A stretch of 64,000 bases of DNA from Vicia villosa (lineage: Eukaryota; Streptophyta; Magnoliopsida; Fabales; Fabaceae): assembly GCF_029867415.1 (NCBI RefSeq), contig NC_081183.1:55502336-55566335 (forward strand), given 5' to 3'. The translations under genes and the position numbers were made by a program. A model generated the notes under the pieces. It was not told the DNA's origin. It was given only the letters and a program-made list of their open reading frames with translations, and made no database searches. Every line of letters begins with the position of its first letter. Positions within the stretch are counted from its first letter, which is position 1. Positions 40,049-50,344 of this stretch are shown one piece after another.

Positions 40049-40774
40049 TCTAAATCCTCAAGAAAAATGTTAATGAGCTTGTTGTTTTTTCCATTCTTTG
40101 GAGTTTGTTTGATGTTGTCCTTTTCCACAATATGTGCAATTACATCTGTTAATTTTAAGAAAAAAATTACATATAAATTGAGCCAAATGAATTATAAAAT
40201 TTGTTTTTGTAAATTCATAAATAAATGTGAAAGTAAATATAAATAATATAACGTAATATATATACCAAGTAATTTATCACCATTTGTAGCTTAGAGGATA
40301 TATGAAAAAGTAACAAAATCAAAATGATTTGTTAGAATTTCATTCCCAACCATGTTACTGCACTTTGTAGCTCCCATAAAGTTCAATTTGAACTTGTGTG
40401 TTCTTGGTTTGAATTTCATTTCATTTCCGGTAACTAATATAGTTTCAATTAAATAAGTAGAACATTCCTTTAAGGATTCTTGAAACTGTGTCATAAGTCA
40501 TTTCTTCACTGTAGCGTGAATCTTTCCATACTACAATGAAAAAAAAAAGATGAAAATACAAAAGAAAATTAATATAGATTGTAAATATTATTATGAAATT
40601 AAAAATGTTAAATATTTATAACTTTTCGTCAAGTAGAATCATCTCCAAACTGTTTGTTTCAGATGGATTTTTGAATTCAGGTTGAGTCCATATACGAATG
40701 ATTCAAACCTTCAAATTCCAATCAATCTTTCCAGCGTGAATGTTATCAATGAAAGTAATTATAGGAAGTGCCAT
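40049..40774 (-). pseudogene. Unit 24: last RPA1-like gene fragment of the array
   Basis: Same subfamily as units 22-23, coding TQFQESLKECSTYLIE and THKFKLNFMGATKCSNMV before the TAA. ATG at 40774-40772. Downstream homology fades at about 41,235-41,260. Confidence 0.7.
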
Positions 40775-41239
40775 TGAATAAACTATGGAAAAGAAAGCTG
40801 AATATTGGAGAGATGAATTTATACCAATTTAGTGGAGGAGAACTGAATTTATACCAATTTGGTGGAGGAGTTACGCATGAATAAAATGAGATTGTGATTT
40901 GGAACATGGGTTTATGATTTATAAAAAACGTGGGTTTAGAATTTGGATGTTGGGTTTTGAAACAGTATCAAAGAACGTGGGTTTGTGATTTAGAAAATAA
41001 GAATGTATGGTTAGTTGACCTGGTAATGAAACATGGGTTTGAATTAATACGTTGGTGAAAGAAATAGTTTTTTTAGGATTTATTTTATTCAATATATTTA
41101 ATATTTAATAATAATTAGTGTGTTTAATCAGTTTAAATCAACTAAAAAGTAGGAAACAATGAAAGTAGTTTTTTTAGGGTTTATTTTATTTAATATATTT
41201 AATAAATTAATAATTAGAAATGAAACGTGGTGACAATGA

Positions 41240-41917
41240 AAGTTGTTTTTTTAGGGTTGAAATGTGGTGAGTAGTTTATGTTTTATTTTTTATAATTTAT
41301 TAAATAGTATTATTTATTTATAAATTATATTTCTTAATTTATATAATTTCTTAATTTATTATAATCGTAACAATTTATTAAATAAGAATAACAAATAAGA
41401 ATAATTAGTATTATATTTATAAATAATGAAATTAGTTTTTTTAGGGTTAACACGTGGTGAGTGGTTTATGTTTTATCTTTTTCATAATTTCTTAAATAGT
41501 ATTATTTTTTTATAATTTATATAATTTTTTAATTTATGTAGTTTATTAAATAGGATTATTTATTTATTTTTAATTAATTTATGATTTTTTACTTATTTAT
41601 TAATTAGTATTAAATTTATTAACTTAATTTATGATAAATTTTTATTATAATCGTAACAATTTATTAAATAACAATTTATGATAAATGTAATTGGTTTGCA
41701 ATTTTTTCCTTTTGTCGAGGATTCTCGTTCTTTTTGTAATCGGGTTGGAGAACCTTAGTTCTCCCTTTAATGTTATCTTGCTTTCTAAAAAAAAGTATTA
41801 AATAAGAATAACAAATAAGAATAATTAGTATTATATTTAATTAATAATGAAAGTAGTATTTTTAGGGTTGAAACGTGGTGCGTGGTTTCTGTTTTATTTT
41901 TTTATAATTTATTAAAT
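41240..41917. repeat. AT-rich degenerate repeats at the array edge, left part
   Basis: Repeats of a motif 'gaaa.tagtttttttagggtt.a.a.gtggtgagtggttt' followed by AT-rich tattatttatttataa words, at about 41,239, 41,429 and 41,849. They resemble the noncoding part of the array unit. They continue on the far side of the solo LTR at 44,375. No gene is visible. Confidence 0.6.
41672..41795 (+). mobile_element. Tiny 5'-truncated LINE 3' end
   Basis: Contains tttgtaatcgggttgg...gttctccctttaatg...ctttctaaaaaaaa, typical of a plant L1 3' end with poly(A) (41787-41794). Possible target duplication tattaaataa at 41662-41671 and 41796-41805; in AT-rich DNA this could be chance. Confidence 0.5.
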
Positions 41918-42429
41918 TGTAACACCCCATACATACATTGCCTAGGATATACGTATATGGCATTAAAATGGTACTCGAAAAATCATAAACATAAGCAGCG
42001 GAATAGATAATGTATAAGTACAAGTACAAAAGCCCAAACTGTCATGGCTAAATACATAAGTTCCAACTGGTACAAATACATATCCATAGTACAAAAGATG
42101 GAGATACAAAAGATCATAAACTACGACAAAACGCATCGCCAAGAAACACTAACTCGAAGCTAAGCCATCTTACCCTTGCCTCGATCCTGCCTCGAACCAC
42201 CTGTAAAAAAAGAATAATTGGAATGGGGTGAGATTACTAAATCTCAGTGAGTCTCCCTATCTTACGGGTTCACTCAGTTCTACAAGGAGCATGCAATCAA
42301 CGGATTCACCGAGAATCCGGGTTACCTCACGGCTAGGTACAAGTACAAACAGATATGCAGACCCGTACCCATGTACGAGGAATCCAGGAGTAAGTTTACT
42401 TGCCTGCTACATAGACTACGCATCCACAC

Positions 42430-42792
42430 TGTAACACCCTGGATTTCCACTTACCCCGCGGGGCTTTCGACCTACCAAGCATGTCACCAGCTTAATCAAT
42501 AATCCCCCCTAGGTCCGCTTATCGGTTGCCCAGGAAATATTGTTTTTGCCTCCCGCAGGAATCGAACCATGTACCTAGGGGTTAAGTACATATTCATAGC
42601 ACTCAATTGGTAGCAGGAATTGCTATGAATATGTACTTAACCCCTAGGTACATGGTTCGATTCCTGCGGGAGGCAAAAACAATATTTCCTGGGCAACCGA
42701 TAAGCGGACCTAGGGGAGATTATTGATTAAGCTGGTGACATGCTTGGTAGGCCGGAAGCCCCGCGGGGTAAGCGGAAATCCAGGGTGTTACA
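42430..42792. mobile_element. 363-bp near-perfect hairpin element with LTR-like ends
   Basis: Left arm 42430-42601 and right arm 42621-42792 (172 bp each) are reverse complements with only a few mismatches, around a 19-nt loop (42602-42620). The outer ends read TGTAACACCCTGG...CCAGGGTGTTACA, and CACAC is duplicated at 42425-42429 and 42793-42797. TG...CA ends with a 5-bp target duplication are the signature of an LTR-retrotransposon integrase, not of most foldback DNA transposons. Confidence 0.85.
42597..42672 (+). other. tRNA-like A/B-box pair inside the hairpin element
   Basis: tagcactcaattggtagc (42597-42614, A-box-like, mostly in the loop) and ggttcgattcc (42654-42664, B-box-like, in the right arm) have tRNA-like order and spacing. 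The left arm carries the reverse complement of the B box. Not a complete tRNA. Confidence 0.4.
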
Positions 42793-43570
42793 CACACCCT
42801 CGGTGAGTTACCTCTCATGCCTAGTTGTCGAGAGACTTGTACATGCACATCGCAAGTAAATCGGATAAGTCCTACGTGGTTTACCCGTGACAAGTTACAG
42901 CGGTGACTTGCCTACATGGCTTCACGGCCCCGTCAATCACCATACGCCAATGTGATCGCTACAATGTACAAAACACCATCAAGACTACATGAGCTTTCCG
43001 GGCGAAAGCCTAGTGATATGGTCTACATGACATCACTAGAGGTGAGTTTACTGAGAAGTGCATCCTATATGGTACCACTACCTCACCATACTAAGCACGC
43101 AGATTTTTACCTGCTAGAGGAACGCTATAGAAGACCCTCTCAGCGTATCGCAATGGTAGCTCAGGTGCGTAAGACATACCAAGATCACACAACAAGGTAT
43201 CCCAGACCACACAGCAAGGCACGGACTAAAGATCACACAACAATAGTCGTGGTCTTAAGCGATTTATCATGTATTAGCCAGGGTCACACATCACCGAGAC
43301 CACACAGCACGGTATAAGCCATCACACAGGCAATCACATTCGAATGTTCAACCGGAACAAACGAGATCAATAATAATAGTGCCACAATATAATCCACACA
43401 ATTTGTATTTCACAACATACAAGCATATCCAAGGGATTTCAGTCATATCATGGTCTTATACAATTAAAACACATCTCAGAATGCCATACAAGTCATAAGA
43501 GGCCTTCGATTCCGATACGAAGCAAAACTGCACTCATAGGGGAAAAAATACCAATTCTGCATCAGACTAG

Positions 43571-43794
43571 TTCGCTACAGCGAACTTCTGTTCGCTACAG
43601 CGAACTCAAACAGAAGCAAACTTCTTCAAATCCAGGTCAGTTCGCTACAGCGAACTCCCATCGGAGCCCTGATTCGCTACAGCGAAAGAAAGTTCGCTAC
43701 AGCGAATAAATCAATTCAACTCCCAGGTTTATTCGCTACACAGTTCGCTACAGCGAACCATTCGCTACAGCGAATGAAAGTTCGCTACAGCGAA
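43571..43794. repeat. Cluster of eight TTCGCTACAGCGAA palindromes
   Basis: Full copies start at 43571, 43591, 43641, 43673, 43693, 43744, 43761 and 43781, with a half copy at 43732. Each has 6-bp arms TTCGCT/AGCGAA and a 2-nt centre AC. Spacing is irregular (17-51 bp) and the sequence between copies is unrelated, so this is not a simple tandem repeat. Confidence 0.9.
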
Positions 43795-44379
43795 CTCTGC
43801 AAAATCAGCAAAATGCAGAAACATATTTGGGGTCCCCAAGCCCCAAATTTCTACATGCAGCCATTGATGATCGAATAATAAGCTATAGTAAACATGCATA
43901 TACTCATTATTACCAGAATGGAGGGTTAAACATGCAATTTGTAAGATCATTGGACATTTACTCTCAAAAACCCTTTAACCCCAAACATGGCATAAACCCA
44001 ATAAGATACCCCAAGGTCTCTATCTATGAGACTCACCTGACTAAGCTGAAGAAGAAGCTGCGAAAATCAAAAGAAGATGTGAAGATTGTTGGATCAAGAA
44101 TGCACGCAAGGTCGATGATGAAGTTGGCAATGGGGTTCTCTTCTTCCTCCCTCCTTGTTTCTAGTTTTCCTCTTCTTCTACTCTCCAAAATTCTGTTTTG
44201 GTTCACAAAGTCAAATGAGTCTATAGCCAAACAATCCCTTAAGCCTTAGTTATTAGGTGCATAGACCAAAACACCCCTCAACTATTCCTTATTTACCATA
44301 GTGCCATTTAGTTACATCTCAACTAAATGAAACTCCTATTATTAAATCTTTTGGAATAAAATTAGGATATTACATAAAT

Positions 44380-45396
44380 AGTATTATTTTTTTATAATTT
44401 ATATAATTTTTTAATTTATATAATTTATTAAATATTATTAGAGTTTAAAGGTAGTGCACTGATAGTGTAAACTAACTTTAAACATACAACCAATCAAAAT
44501 CCTTACACTTGCCATGTCATATTATTTTTTTCAAATTAAATTTGTATTTTAATTGGATACATGGTTGTGATTGGTTGACAGTGTAAAAAAAATTTACACT
44601 GTCAGTGCATATCCCTTTTTCTCATAGTATTATTTATTTATTTTTAATTAATTTATGATTTGTTAATTATTTATTAATTAGTATTATATGAAATAGTATG
44701 ATTTATTTATTAAATTAATTTATGATAAATTTTGGCGGGAAAATTTTAGAGGGAAGTTGGTTTGTGTTTTATTTTTTTTATAATTTATTAAATAGTATTA
44801 TTTATTTATAAATTATATTTCTTAATTTATATAATTTCTTAATTATTATAATCGTAACAATTTATTAAATAAGAATAGCAAATAAGAATAATTAGTATTA
44901 TATTTATTAAATAATGAAAGTAGTTTTTTTAGGGTTAAAACGTGGTGAGTGGTTTATGCTTTATTTTTTTATAATTTATATAATTTTTTAATTAATTTAT
45001 GATTTGTTATTTATTTATTAATTTATTAATTAGTATTATATTTATTAAATAGTCTAATTTATTTATTAAATTAATTTATGATAAATTTTGGCGGAAATTT
45101 TTAGAGGAAAGAAGTTGTAGGATTATAATTTAGTATGATGAGGTGAGAAATATGGGGTATTAACTCCCCTATTTATACTATTAGGAAAATAATATTAAAT
45201 TACTTTATAGAAAACTCTACTACATGTCACCTATTCTTTTTCTTACTCATTAAAAAAAATAATGAGCTCATGTATGAGATCATCCATATTTCTAGATTTT
45301 TCTTTGAATTTAATAGTTTAATGATATATCATGTATCATAGTATCATATATGCATGTTATCACACTTCTACTTTTTAGTTTTTTATAATATAATAA
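44380..45396. repeat. AT-rich degenerate repeats, right part
   Basis: Continuation of the AT-rich block interrupted by the solo LTR. The 'agttttttTagggttaaaacgtggtgagtggttt' motif recurs near 44,917, and 'ataaattttggcggaaa' words recur near 44,722 and 45,080. The last 270 bp before the Helitron end hold nothing I recognise. Confidence 0.55.
44447..44615. mobile_element. MITE, family A, copy 1
   Basis: Terminal inverted repeats GCACTGATAGTGTAAA (left) and TTTACACTGTCAGTGC (right) bound about 170 bp of noncoding DNA. A relative lies at 48,147. The superfamily cannot be assigned because no clear target duplication is visible. Confidence 0.65.
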
Positions 45397-46664
45397 TCTA
45401 TACCTATCTATACCTATATATAAAAGGGATACATAGTTTTGGGCTGGCCTATTTTTTTCTCCAAAATACCCTTTATTTTCATTTTAATTACATTTTAATA
45501 AAAACCACAGTATAATTAAATTAAAAAAATGGTGTGGTTGTAACTTCCATTCTCTACAAGTTAGAACTTCATGGCAGTTTCATACCTTGCTATATAAAAT
45601 AAACTGCATACCTTCTTCATTAATATATAAAACCATCATATTGTTAGTGTACTACCATAAATTAATCAAATTAATGCAGTTTTTATTACTCTATTTCTAA
45701 CAATTTGTGACCAAATAAAATAAGGGAAAGTGATGGAGAGTTAACACAAAAGGAACAATGGGGAGAAGAAAAGTAATAACAGAGTGAAATAAGAAAGCCA
45801 AAGCTTTTTTCTATCAAATATATCCTTTTCAATTTTTGAATACGGAGAGGGGATGCAGTGCAATGAAAACTGAAGTGTAAAGTATAGAGAAATCTGAAGT
45901 GTAAAGACTGGAGAAATGAAAGGTGACATTATTTGGTTCTGTATGCAAACATAGCAAGAATTTTTTTTTTCATGGTGGAAACTTCTAACCAATTGCATGC
46001 AGCAGTTTATATTAGGATTGAAAAGTATCTACTCTCACATGCTATGCCTTTGGATAATTGAACTCAATTAAATATTTTTGGGTCTCTTTGAGAAGAAACA
46101 CCAATTCTATGTTAAATTATCACGCTTAACTGTGCCAAATTATTCTTTTGTTTTATCCGTAACTCCATGTTATATGTGATGTTTTAATATTTCAACAAAT
46201 CTCGCGACTTTAATCTAGAATGCAAGGCTCTGAGAAATTGATACTTTTAAATTTTGAAAAGTGACATCAATCCATTTCTTTATCAATTTGTTGATTTATC
46301 CGTATGCTTTCAAATAGTTTGTCAAACAGTTGTAATGCTTTTGATAAGTATGTATTTATTATTGTTGAAAATTTCTTTATCAATTTGTTGATTTATTAAT
46401 GTTCAAGACCAAATTCAATTCGGTTCTCATGTCAATTTCATTTTTATATAATTTCTTGTGATAATGCATCAACGTAGTTGTGTATTACTTTGATTAAATA
46501 TTCCATTGGATTTTATAACACCCTTATGATACTTTGTTTGTTTGACCGATTAAAATTACAATTTTGCGTATTTTTAAACTTAAAATGCTCTTTATTTTCT
46601 TTTTTATTAAATAATAATAAAAAATATAATTAAAAGTTAGTAACTTCCATATTTTTACACAAGT

Positions 46665-46962
46665 AGGGCTGTTATCGGTCCGGTCCGGTCCGGTCCAGGT
46701 ATTTGCTATTCCGAGAGCCAGACCGAAATAATATCGGGTAAATTCAGACCGGACCGAAACAGTGATGGATCAATTTTTTGGACCGAAACTGGACCGTTAC
46801 TTCAGATATCCGACAAAAATATCCAATAAATATCAAATATAGTATCCATTTTTGATATCAGATAAAAAAATTACCCATTTCCGGACCGAATAACATTTGG
46901 TCGGTCCAATAGGCCGGTTTCCGGTCCGGTTCTCGGATCATATGGACCAAATACAGCCCCAG
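46665..46962. mobile_element. hAT-like MITE rich in GGTCCGG words
   Basis: 298 bp starting AGGGCTGT and ending ACAGCCCCAG, with the 8-bp duplication ACACAAGT at 46657-46664 and 46963-46970. Both arms carry repeats of ggtccgg / ccggacc, so the element can fold back. An 8-bp target duplication and short terminal repeats fit hAT. Confidence 0.75.
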
Positions 46963-47144
46963 ACACAAGTTACATTATTGAATAATAGATAAGTTTCCAC
47001 TCAAACGATGATGTGTTCCTCTATCTTAACAATTTTCCTATCCCTTTTCCATCCATTTCCTTCCATGTAATTTATTTTGTTTTTGTTTTCATTTTCAAAA
47101 TTGAAATATATAACAATTACGTTCTCAATTTTTTAAGAGCTTAA

Positions 47145-48143
47145 GGGTCTGTTTGGTTCAACCGAGGGGAGGGGAGGGGAGGGAATTTAATAGAGGGGAG
47201 GGGAATGGAGGGGAAGAGAGGGGAGGAAATTTAACTAAATATATGTTTGGTTCAAAGAAGGGGATGGGAGGGAAGGGAAGGGGTTTTTACCAATATGTAT
47301 GTTTGGTTCACAAGGGGAGGGGGGGATTTTAAAATTAAATTACCTTTTTATCCTTATAAATATTGTTATTTGTTCTTCGTAAAAATAATTCTAAATAACA
47401 ATAGTATTAAGTAAATTTTCCCAATTAAAAACTTGTTCGTTCATATATTCATACTATAACAATAAACAACACACATTAGTTGAACTATAGATCTTCAACG
47501 CAAATCAAATACTTATCTGATCTTGATGATTCATCTAACCAATAAAACAATTTCTATAATTAAAAATACATATAAATAATGTTAAAATGTTAAAAAAAAT
47601 TGGACATATAAAATTAAACTTAAAATTTTTATTTATAACATAAACATAATATATTTGCATATTATTATTATTATTATTATTAATAGTATAATAAAAAAAA
47701 TATTATTACTATCATATATTATAAATAAGAACTAAGAACTGATATAAGGATGTTATTATTATTAAAAAACAACATAATATCAAAAAATAAAATTCAACAA
47801 AATAAAAAGGAAAAAATTCACCTGAGAGCAACAGTACAAGGCACAAAAAGCAACCGCAATGAAACGTGAAATAACATAGAAAAATCTAGTCTTTAATAAT
47901 TCAATAAGGACAATCTTGGAATTAAAAAAAATAATTGAGGATAAAATAGGGAAAATAATAAAATTTGGATTAATGAATCTTCCCTCCCCTCCAAATCCCA
48001 CCAATTTGGAGGGGAGCAAAAAGTGAGTCTAGGAGGGAATTTGCTCCCCTTCCCTCCCCTCCCCTCCCCTCATAAAAAATGAACCAAACACATTTATTTA
48101 TAAATATCCCCTCCCCTTCATCTACTTCCAACCAAACGGACCC
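47145..48143. mobile_element. Harbinger/Tourist-like non-autonomous element, 999 bp
   Basis: Terminal inverted repeats GGGTCTGTTTGGTT...CCAAACGGACCC with the 3-bp duplication TAA at 47142-47144 and 48144-48146. Subterminal regions are complementary G-rich (gaggggagggg) and C-rich (cccctcccctc) tracts. The AT-rich interior has no transposase. Confidence 0.75.
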
Positions 48144-48146
48144 TAA

Positions 48147-48312
48147 AGATAGTGCACTGTCATTGTAAATTTTTTTACACGGTCAGTGTATCACAACCCG
48201 TAAAAATAAATACTTCATATTTAATTTAAAGAAAAAATCAAATTTTTATAAAATTTAACAGTTTGGATTTCACTGATAGTGTAAAACTGCTTTACACTAT
48301 CGGTGCATTTCC
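48147..48312. mobile_element. MITE, family A, copy 2
   Basis: Terminal repeats GTGCACTGTCATTGTAAA and TTTACACTATCGGTGCAT match those of the copy at 44,447. It sits directly against the Harbinger-like element. Confidence 0.6.
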
Positions 48313-48424
48313 ATTAAATCCATTTTTTAATATGATGAGCATACGATACATGAACCAATCACTACAGTTGAAAATCCAAGTTTGTTTATCTATTATTTTT
48401 TTTCCTTTCTATAAAATATATAGA

Positions 48425-48545
48425 TAGAGAGAGAATGTGTGAGAGGGAGAGAGGGGGAGAGAGAGAGAGAGAGAGATGGGAGAGGAAGAGGGAGAGGGAG
48501 AGGCGGAGAGGGAGGGGAGAGAAAGATAGAGAGAGGGAGAGAGAT
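48425..48545 (+). repeat. GA-rich microsatellite
   Basis: Imperfect (GA)n / (GGGAGA)n tract. Apparent Arg/Glu-rich reading frames across it are artefacts of the repeat. Confidence 0.9.
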
Positions 48546-48647
48546 TGCAGATCACAAATTTTACCCAAAAAATTTCATTTATATTTTGACGCTGCGCGCA
48601 TTAAAAAAACGGATAAACGGGCACGAGAGTGCCCGTTTAGACGCTAG

Positions 48648-48735
48648 TAATAATAATAATAATAAGTATAATTAATAATAATTCTAATAATAAGGATAAT
48701 AATAATTTTAATAATAATATTACTAATAATAATAG
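48648..48735 (+). repeat. AAT-type microsatellite
   Basis: Imperfect (AAT)n starting immediately at the Helitron 3' terminus. Confidence 0.85.
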
Positions 48736-48805
48736 TAATTTTATAACAATTTTTGTTACGGCTAAAAATCTTAAATTTGAGTTCGTCAAAATTGAGGATG
48801 TTACA
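48736..48805 (-). mobile_element. Possible end of another LTR (fragment)
   Basis: On the minus strand TGTAACATCC begins exactly where homology of the neighbouring pol fragment stops (48805/48806). This looks like an LTR terminus inserted into pol. Only about 70 bp remains before the microsatellite. Confidence 0.3.
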
Positions 48806-49123
48806 TTACTAGCATAGTAAATAACATGCATCTTCATATCCTTTTTCTCACCCAACATCGTGCCTACCGTGTAATCACTGGCGTCACACATGATCTCAAA
48901 GGGAGCACTCCAATCGGGAGGCTAAATTATAGGGGCAAAGATTAGTGCTTTTTTTAGGGTTTGAAAGGATTCAAGACATTCATTATTGAACTCAAATTCA
49001 ACATCTTTCATTAACAACTCAGTTAGGGGCTTAGAGATCATAGAGAAATATTTGATGAACCGGCGATAAAAACCCGCATGTCCAAGAAAACTCCTTATTT
49101 CCCTCACAGTGGTGGGAGGAGTC
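48806..49123 (-). pseudogene. Athila-type pol fragment (RT end / RNase H start)
   Basis: Minus-strand translation gives [40 protein letters not shown] and, after a stop near 48,920, [17 protein letters not shown] and MHVIYYAS. It closely follows the corresponding stretch of the full Athila element at about 54,600-54,920. About 105 codons remain, truncated on both sides by other insertions. It is a relic of an older element of the same lineage. Confidence 0.85.
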
Positions 49124-49282
49124 TGTAGCGGTGAAATTGGTGAGACTAGAGTCATGGGAAGACTTAGCTCATTTTAAACAGAGTCGCCACCGCGCTTTAT
49201 TGTTTCCAAAAAGGAATGAGTGAAAGAGTGAATAAAACCCACATAAGTTTTTAAAATCAAAACTAATAAACTTATCAGAGTT
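49124..49282 (+). mobile_element. Second Ogre-like LTR, left piece
   Basis: Starts TGTAGCGGTG inside the pol relic and contains cagagtcgccacc and attgtttccaaa, the latter shared with the solo LTR at about 28,820. It is interrupted at 49,283 by the Athila element and resumes at 63,309. Confidence 0.65.
49278..49282. repeat. Target duplication GAGTT of the Athila element (left)
   Basis: GAGTT at 49278-49282 recurs at 63304-63308 immediately outside the right LTR. Confidence 0.9.
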
Positions 49283-49600
49283 TGATAACACGATTTTATA
49301 TCGTATATTTAGCTTAAAATCCATAGATATTTATAGCATTTTTCCGTTTATTATATTGATTTATTATGATATTACGCGAGTTTTTGCTTTGTTTCAGGTT
49401 TTATACTCTTATTATGACTAATTGCGAAAAAGAGAAGAAATGGAGCTAAAACGACCCATATCTATGCCTAAAAGACGAAGAATAGGTGCTAAAGTAAAAA
49501 GGGAGTGCAAATAAGGCCCAAGTGTGCTGAAAGAGACCCAAAGACCCAATGAAGCAATCCAGCCCACGAAGGAAAGCAGCCCAATGCACACAAGCAAGAG

Positions 49601-49740
49601 GAGACGCACGTCTCCAACGTCCCTATGCCACATCAGCAAAAGGGAGACGCACGTCTCCATTTCCCTGAAGATTCTCCACTTGAGACGCACGTCTCAAGTC
49701 ACGCACCCAGTCTCCCTGAAGAACCGGAGACGCACGTCTC
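49601..49740 (+). promoter_or_regulatory. Four GAGACGCACGTCTC palindromes upstream of the LTR TATA box
   Basis: Copies at 49601-49614, 49644-49657, 49682-49695 and 49727-49740: 6-bp arms GAGACG/CGTCTC with a CA centre. They lie 55-195 bp upstream of the TATA box, the usual place for LTR enhancers. Three more copies precede the second extra ORF. Confidence 0.75.
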
Positions 49741-49795
49741 CAAGCCAGTCTGCAGAATCTCCTCTTTTCACGCAAAGCAACTGCAAAGCTTCCCC

Positions 49796-49803
49796 TATAA
49801 ATA
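49796..49803 (+). promoter_or_regulatory. TATA box of the Athila left LTR
   Basis: TATAAATA within cccctataaatagaag, followed by a C/T-rich stretch suited to transcription start about 30 bp downstream. Confidence 0.75.
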
Positions 49804-50344
49804 GAAGCAGTCACTTCAGTCCAAACTGTCTGATTTCCTGCCAACGAAGTGCTGCCGAAATTGTACCGCGAACCGCTTTTCTTTATTCTGCTTTTATTCA
49901 ACCGTTTATTTTCTCACAACGATTTCTACACTGGAAATTGTTGTGAACTTTTCGTAGATCTAGCCTTACGTTAGATTTATCGTTTTATTTCCTTGTTTTT
50001 ATTTTCTGCCATTTAAATTCCGAAGAACGATCCAGCCAACCTGTGGTGGAAGTTCAGTGCTTGAAGATCCAGTTACCATTTATTTAATTCAGGTTTTTAT
50101 TTACCGCCTTATTTATATTTGTTTGCATGATATATTATATGCCATTTAATATGCTTATTATTATGAACCGAACCGATTTATGCATGTTTAATCGTATTAA
50201 TATGTCTGGCTAAATTACTAAAGGTGTCGGTATGTAAAGTAAGTTAACCGTAGGGATCCGAAATAAATTGGCTTAATTATGTTTTATTAATTATCACTTA
50301 TTTTTGGTTTATATGTCTAATTTAATTAGTAAGTCTTAAAACCA

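Larger units (their letters stand above)
1..41260 (-). repeat. Tandem array of ~1.26-kb units derived from an RPA1-like gene
   Basis: Twenty-four units were recognised by the anchor ccattctttgg at 81, 1342, 2596, 7354, 12072, 13333, 14592, 15851, 17099, 18362, 19520, 20780, 22042, 23200, 24460, 25707 (first base changed), 26967, 27546, 33767, 35027, 36288, 37549, 38820 and 40091. After subtracting insertions most spacings are 1,247-1,271 bp; exceptions are 1,215, 1,158 (twice) and 579 bp. On the minus strand each unit has duplicated TATA-like motifs, an ATG, exon 1, a GT-AG intron, exon 2, a second GT-AG intron, exon 3 ending at a GTAAGA donor, then about 0.55 kb of AT-rich DNA. The encoded product resembles the first OB fold (DUF223 type) of plant RPA 70 kDa subunits. 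Kept introns show DNA-level amplification, not retroposition. The array runs off the left edge of the window. Confidence 0.9.
41918..44374. mobile_element. Solo LTR, 2,457 bp including a nested hairpin element
   Basis: Ends TGTAACACCCCA...GGATATTACA with target duplication TAAAT at 41913-41917 and 44375-44379. There are no coding domains, so a solo LTR of a Ty3/gypsy element is likely; the family is not certain (Tekay-like chromovirus LTRs often start this way). It contains a 363-bp hairpin element (42,430-42,792) and a palindrome cluster (43,571-43,794). Outside these no gene is visible. Confidence 0.75.
45407..48647 (+). mobile_element. Non-autonomous Helitron-like element with nested MITEs
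   Basis: The 5' end TCTATACCTATATATAAAAG is preceded by A (45406); a slightly earlier start at 45397 is possible. The 3' end has a GC-rich hairpin ACGGGCAC-GAGA-GTGCCCGT (48617-48636), then CTAG (48644-48647) followed by T. This matches plant Helitron termini (TC...hairpin...CTRR, insertion between A and T). No Rep/helicase is encoded. The element contains a hAT-like MITE, a Harbinger-like element, a family A MITE and a GA-rich microsatellite; the rest (45,407-46,656 and 46,971-47,141) shows no gene. Confidence 0.6.

Noticed and set aside
42916..43317. ORF of 133 codons in the 41.9-kb solo LTR
   Set aside because: No domain, repetitive 'accacacagca' composition, inside an LTR.
43571..43794. 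CRISPR-like array
   Set aside because: Repeats are 14 nt, palindromic and irregularly spaced, in an LTR of a plant genome; spacers are 3-37 nt. Not CRISPR.
47780..48019. Transposase remnant in the Harbinger-like element
   Set aside because: The hydrophobic 79-codon frame has no DDE or nuclease motif and lies in AT-rich DNA.
48435..48675. Arg/Glu-rich ORFs near 48.4-48.7 kb
   Set aside because: Direct translation of a GA-rich microsatellite in several frames.
49418..49946. ORFs of 90-140 codons inside the Athila LTRs (also at 61.7-62.2 kb)
   Set aside because: They overlap the palindromes and TATA box, occur on both strands, and have no upstream translation context. They are shadows in LTR sequence.
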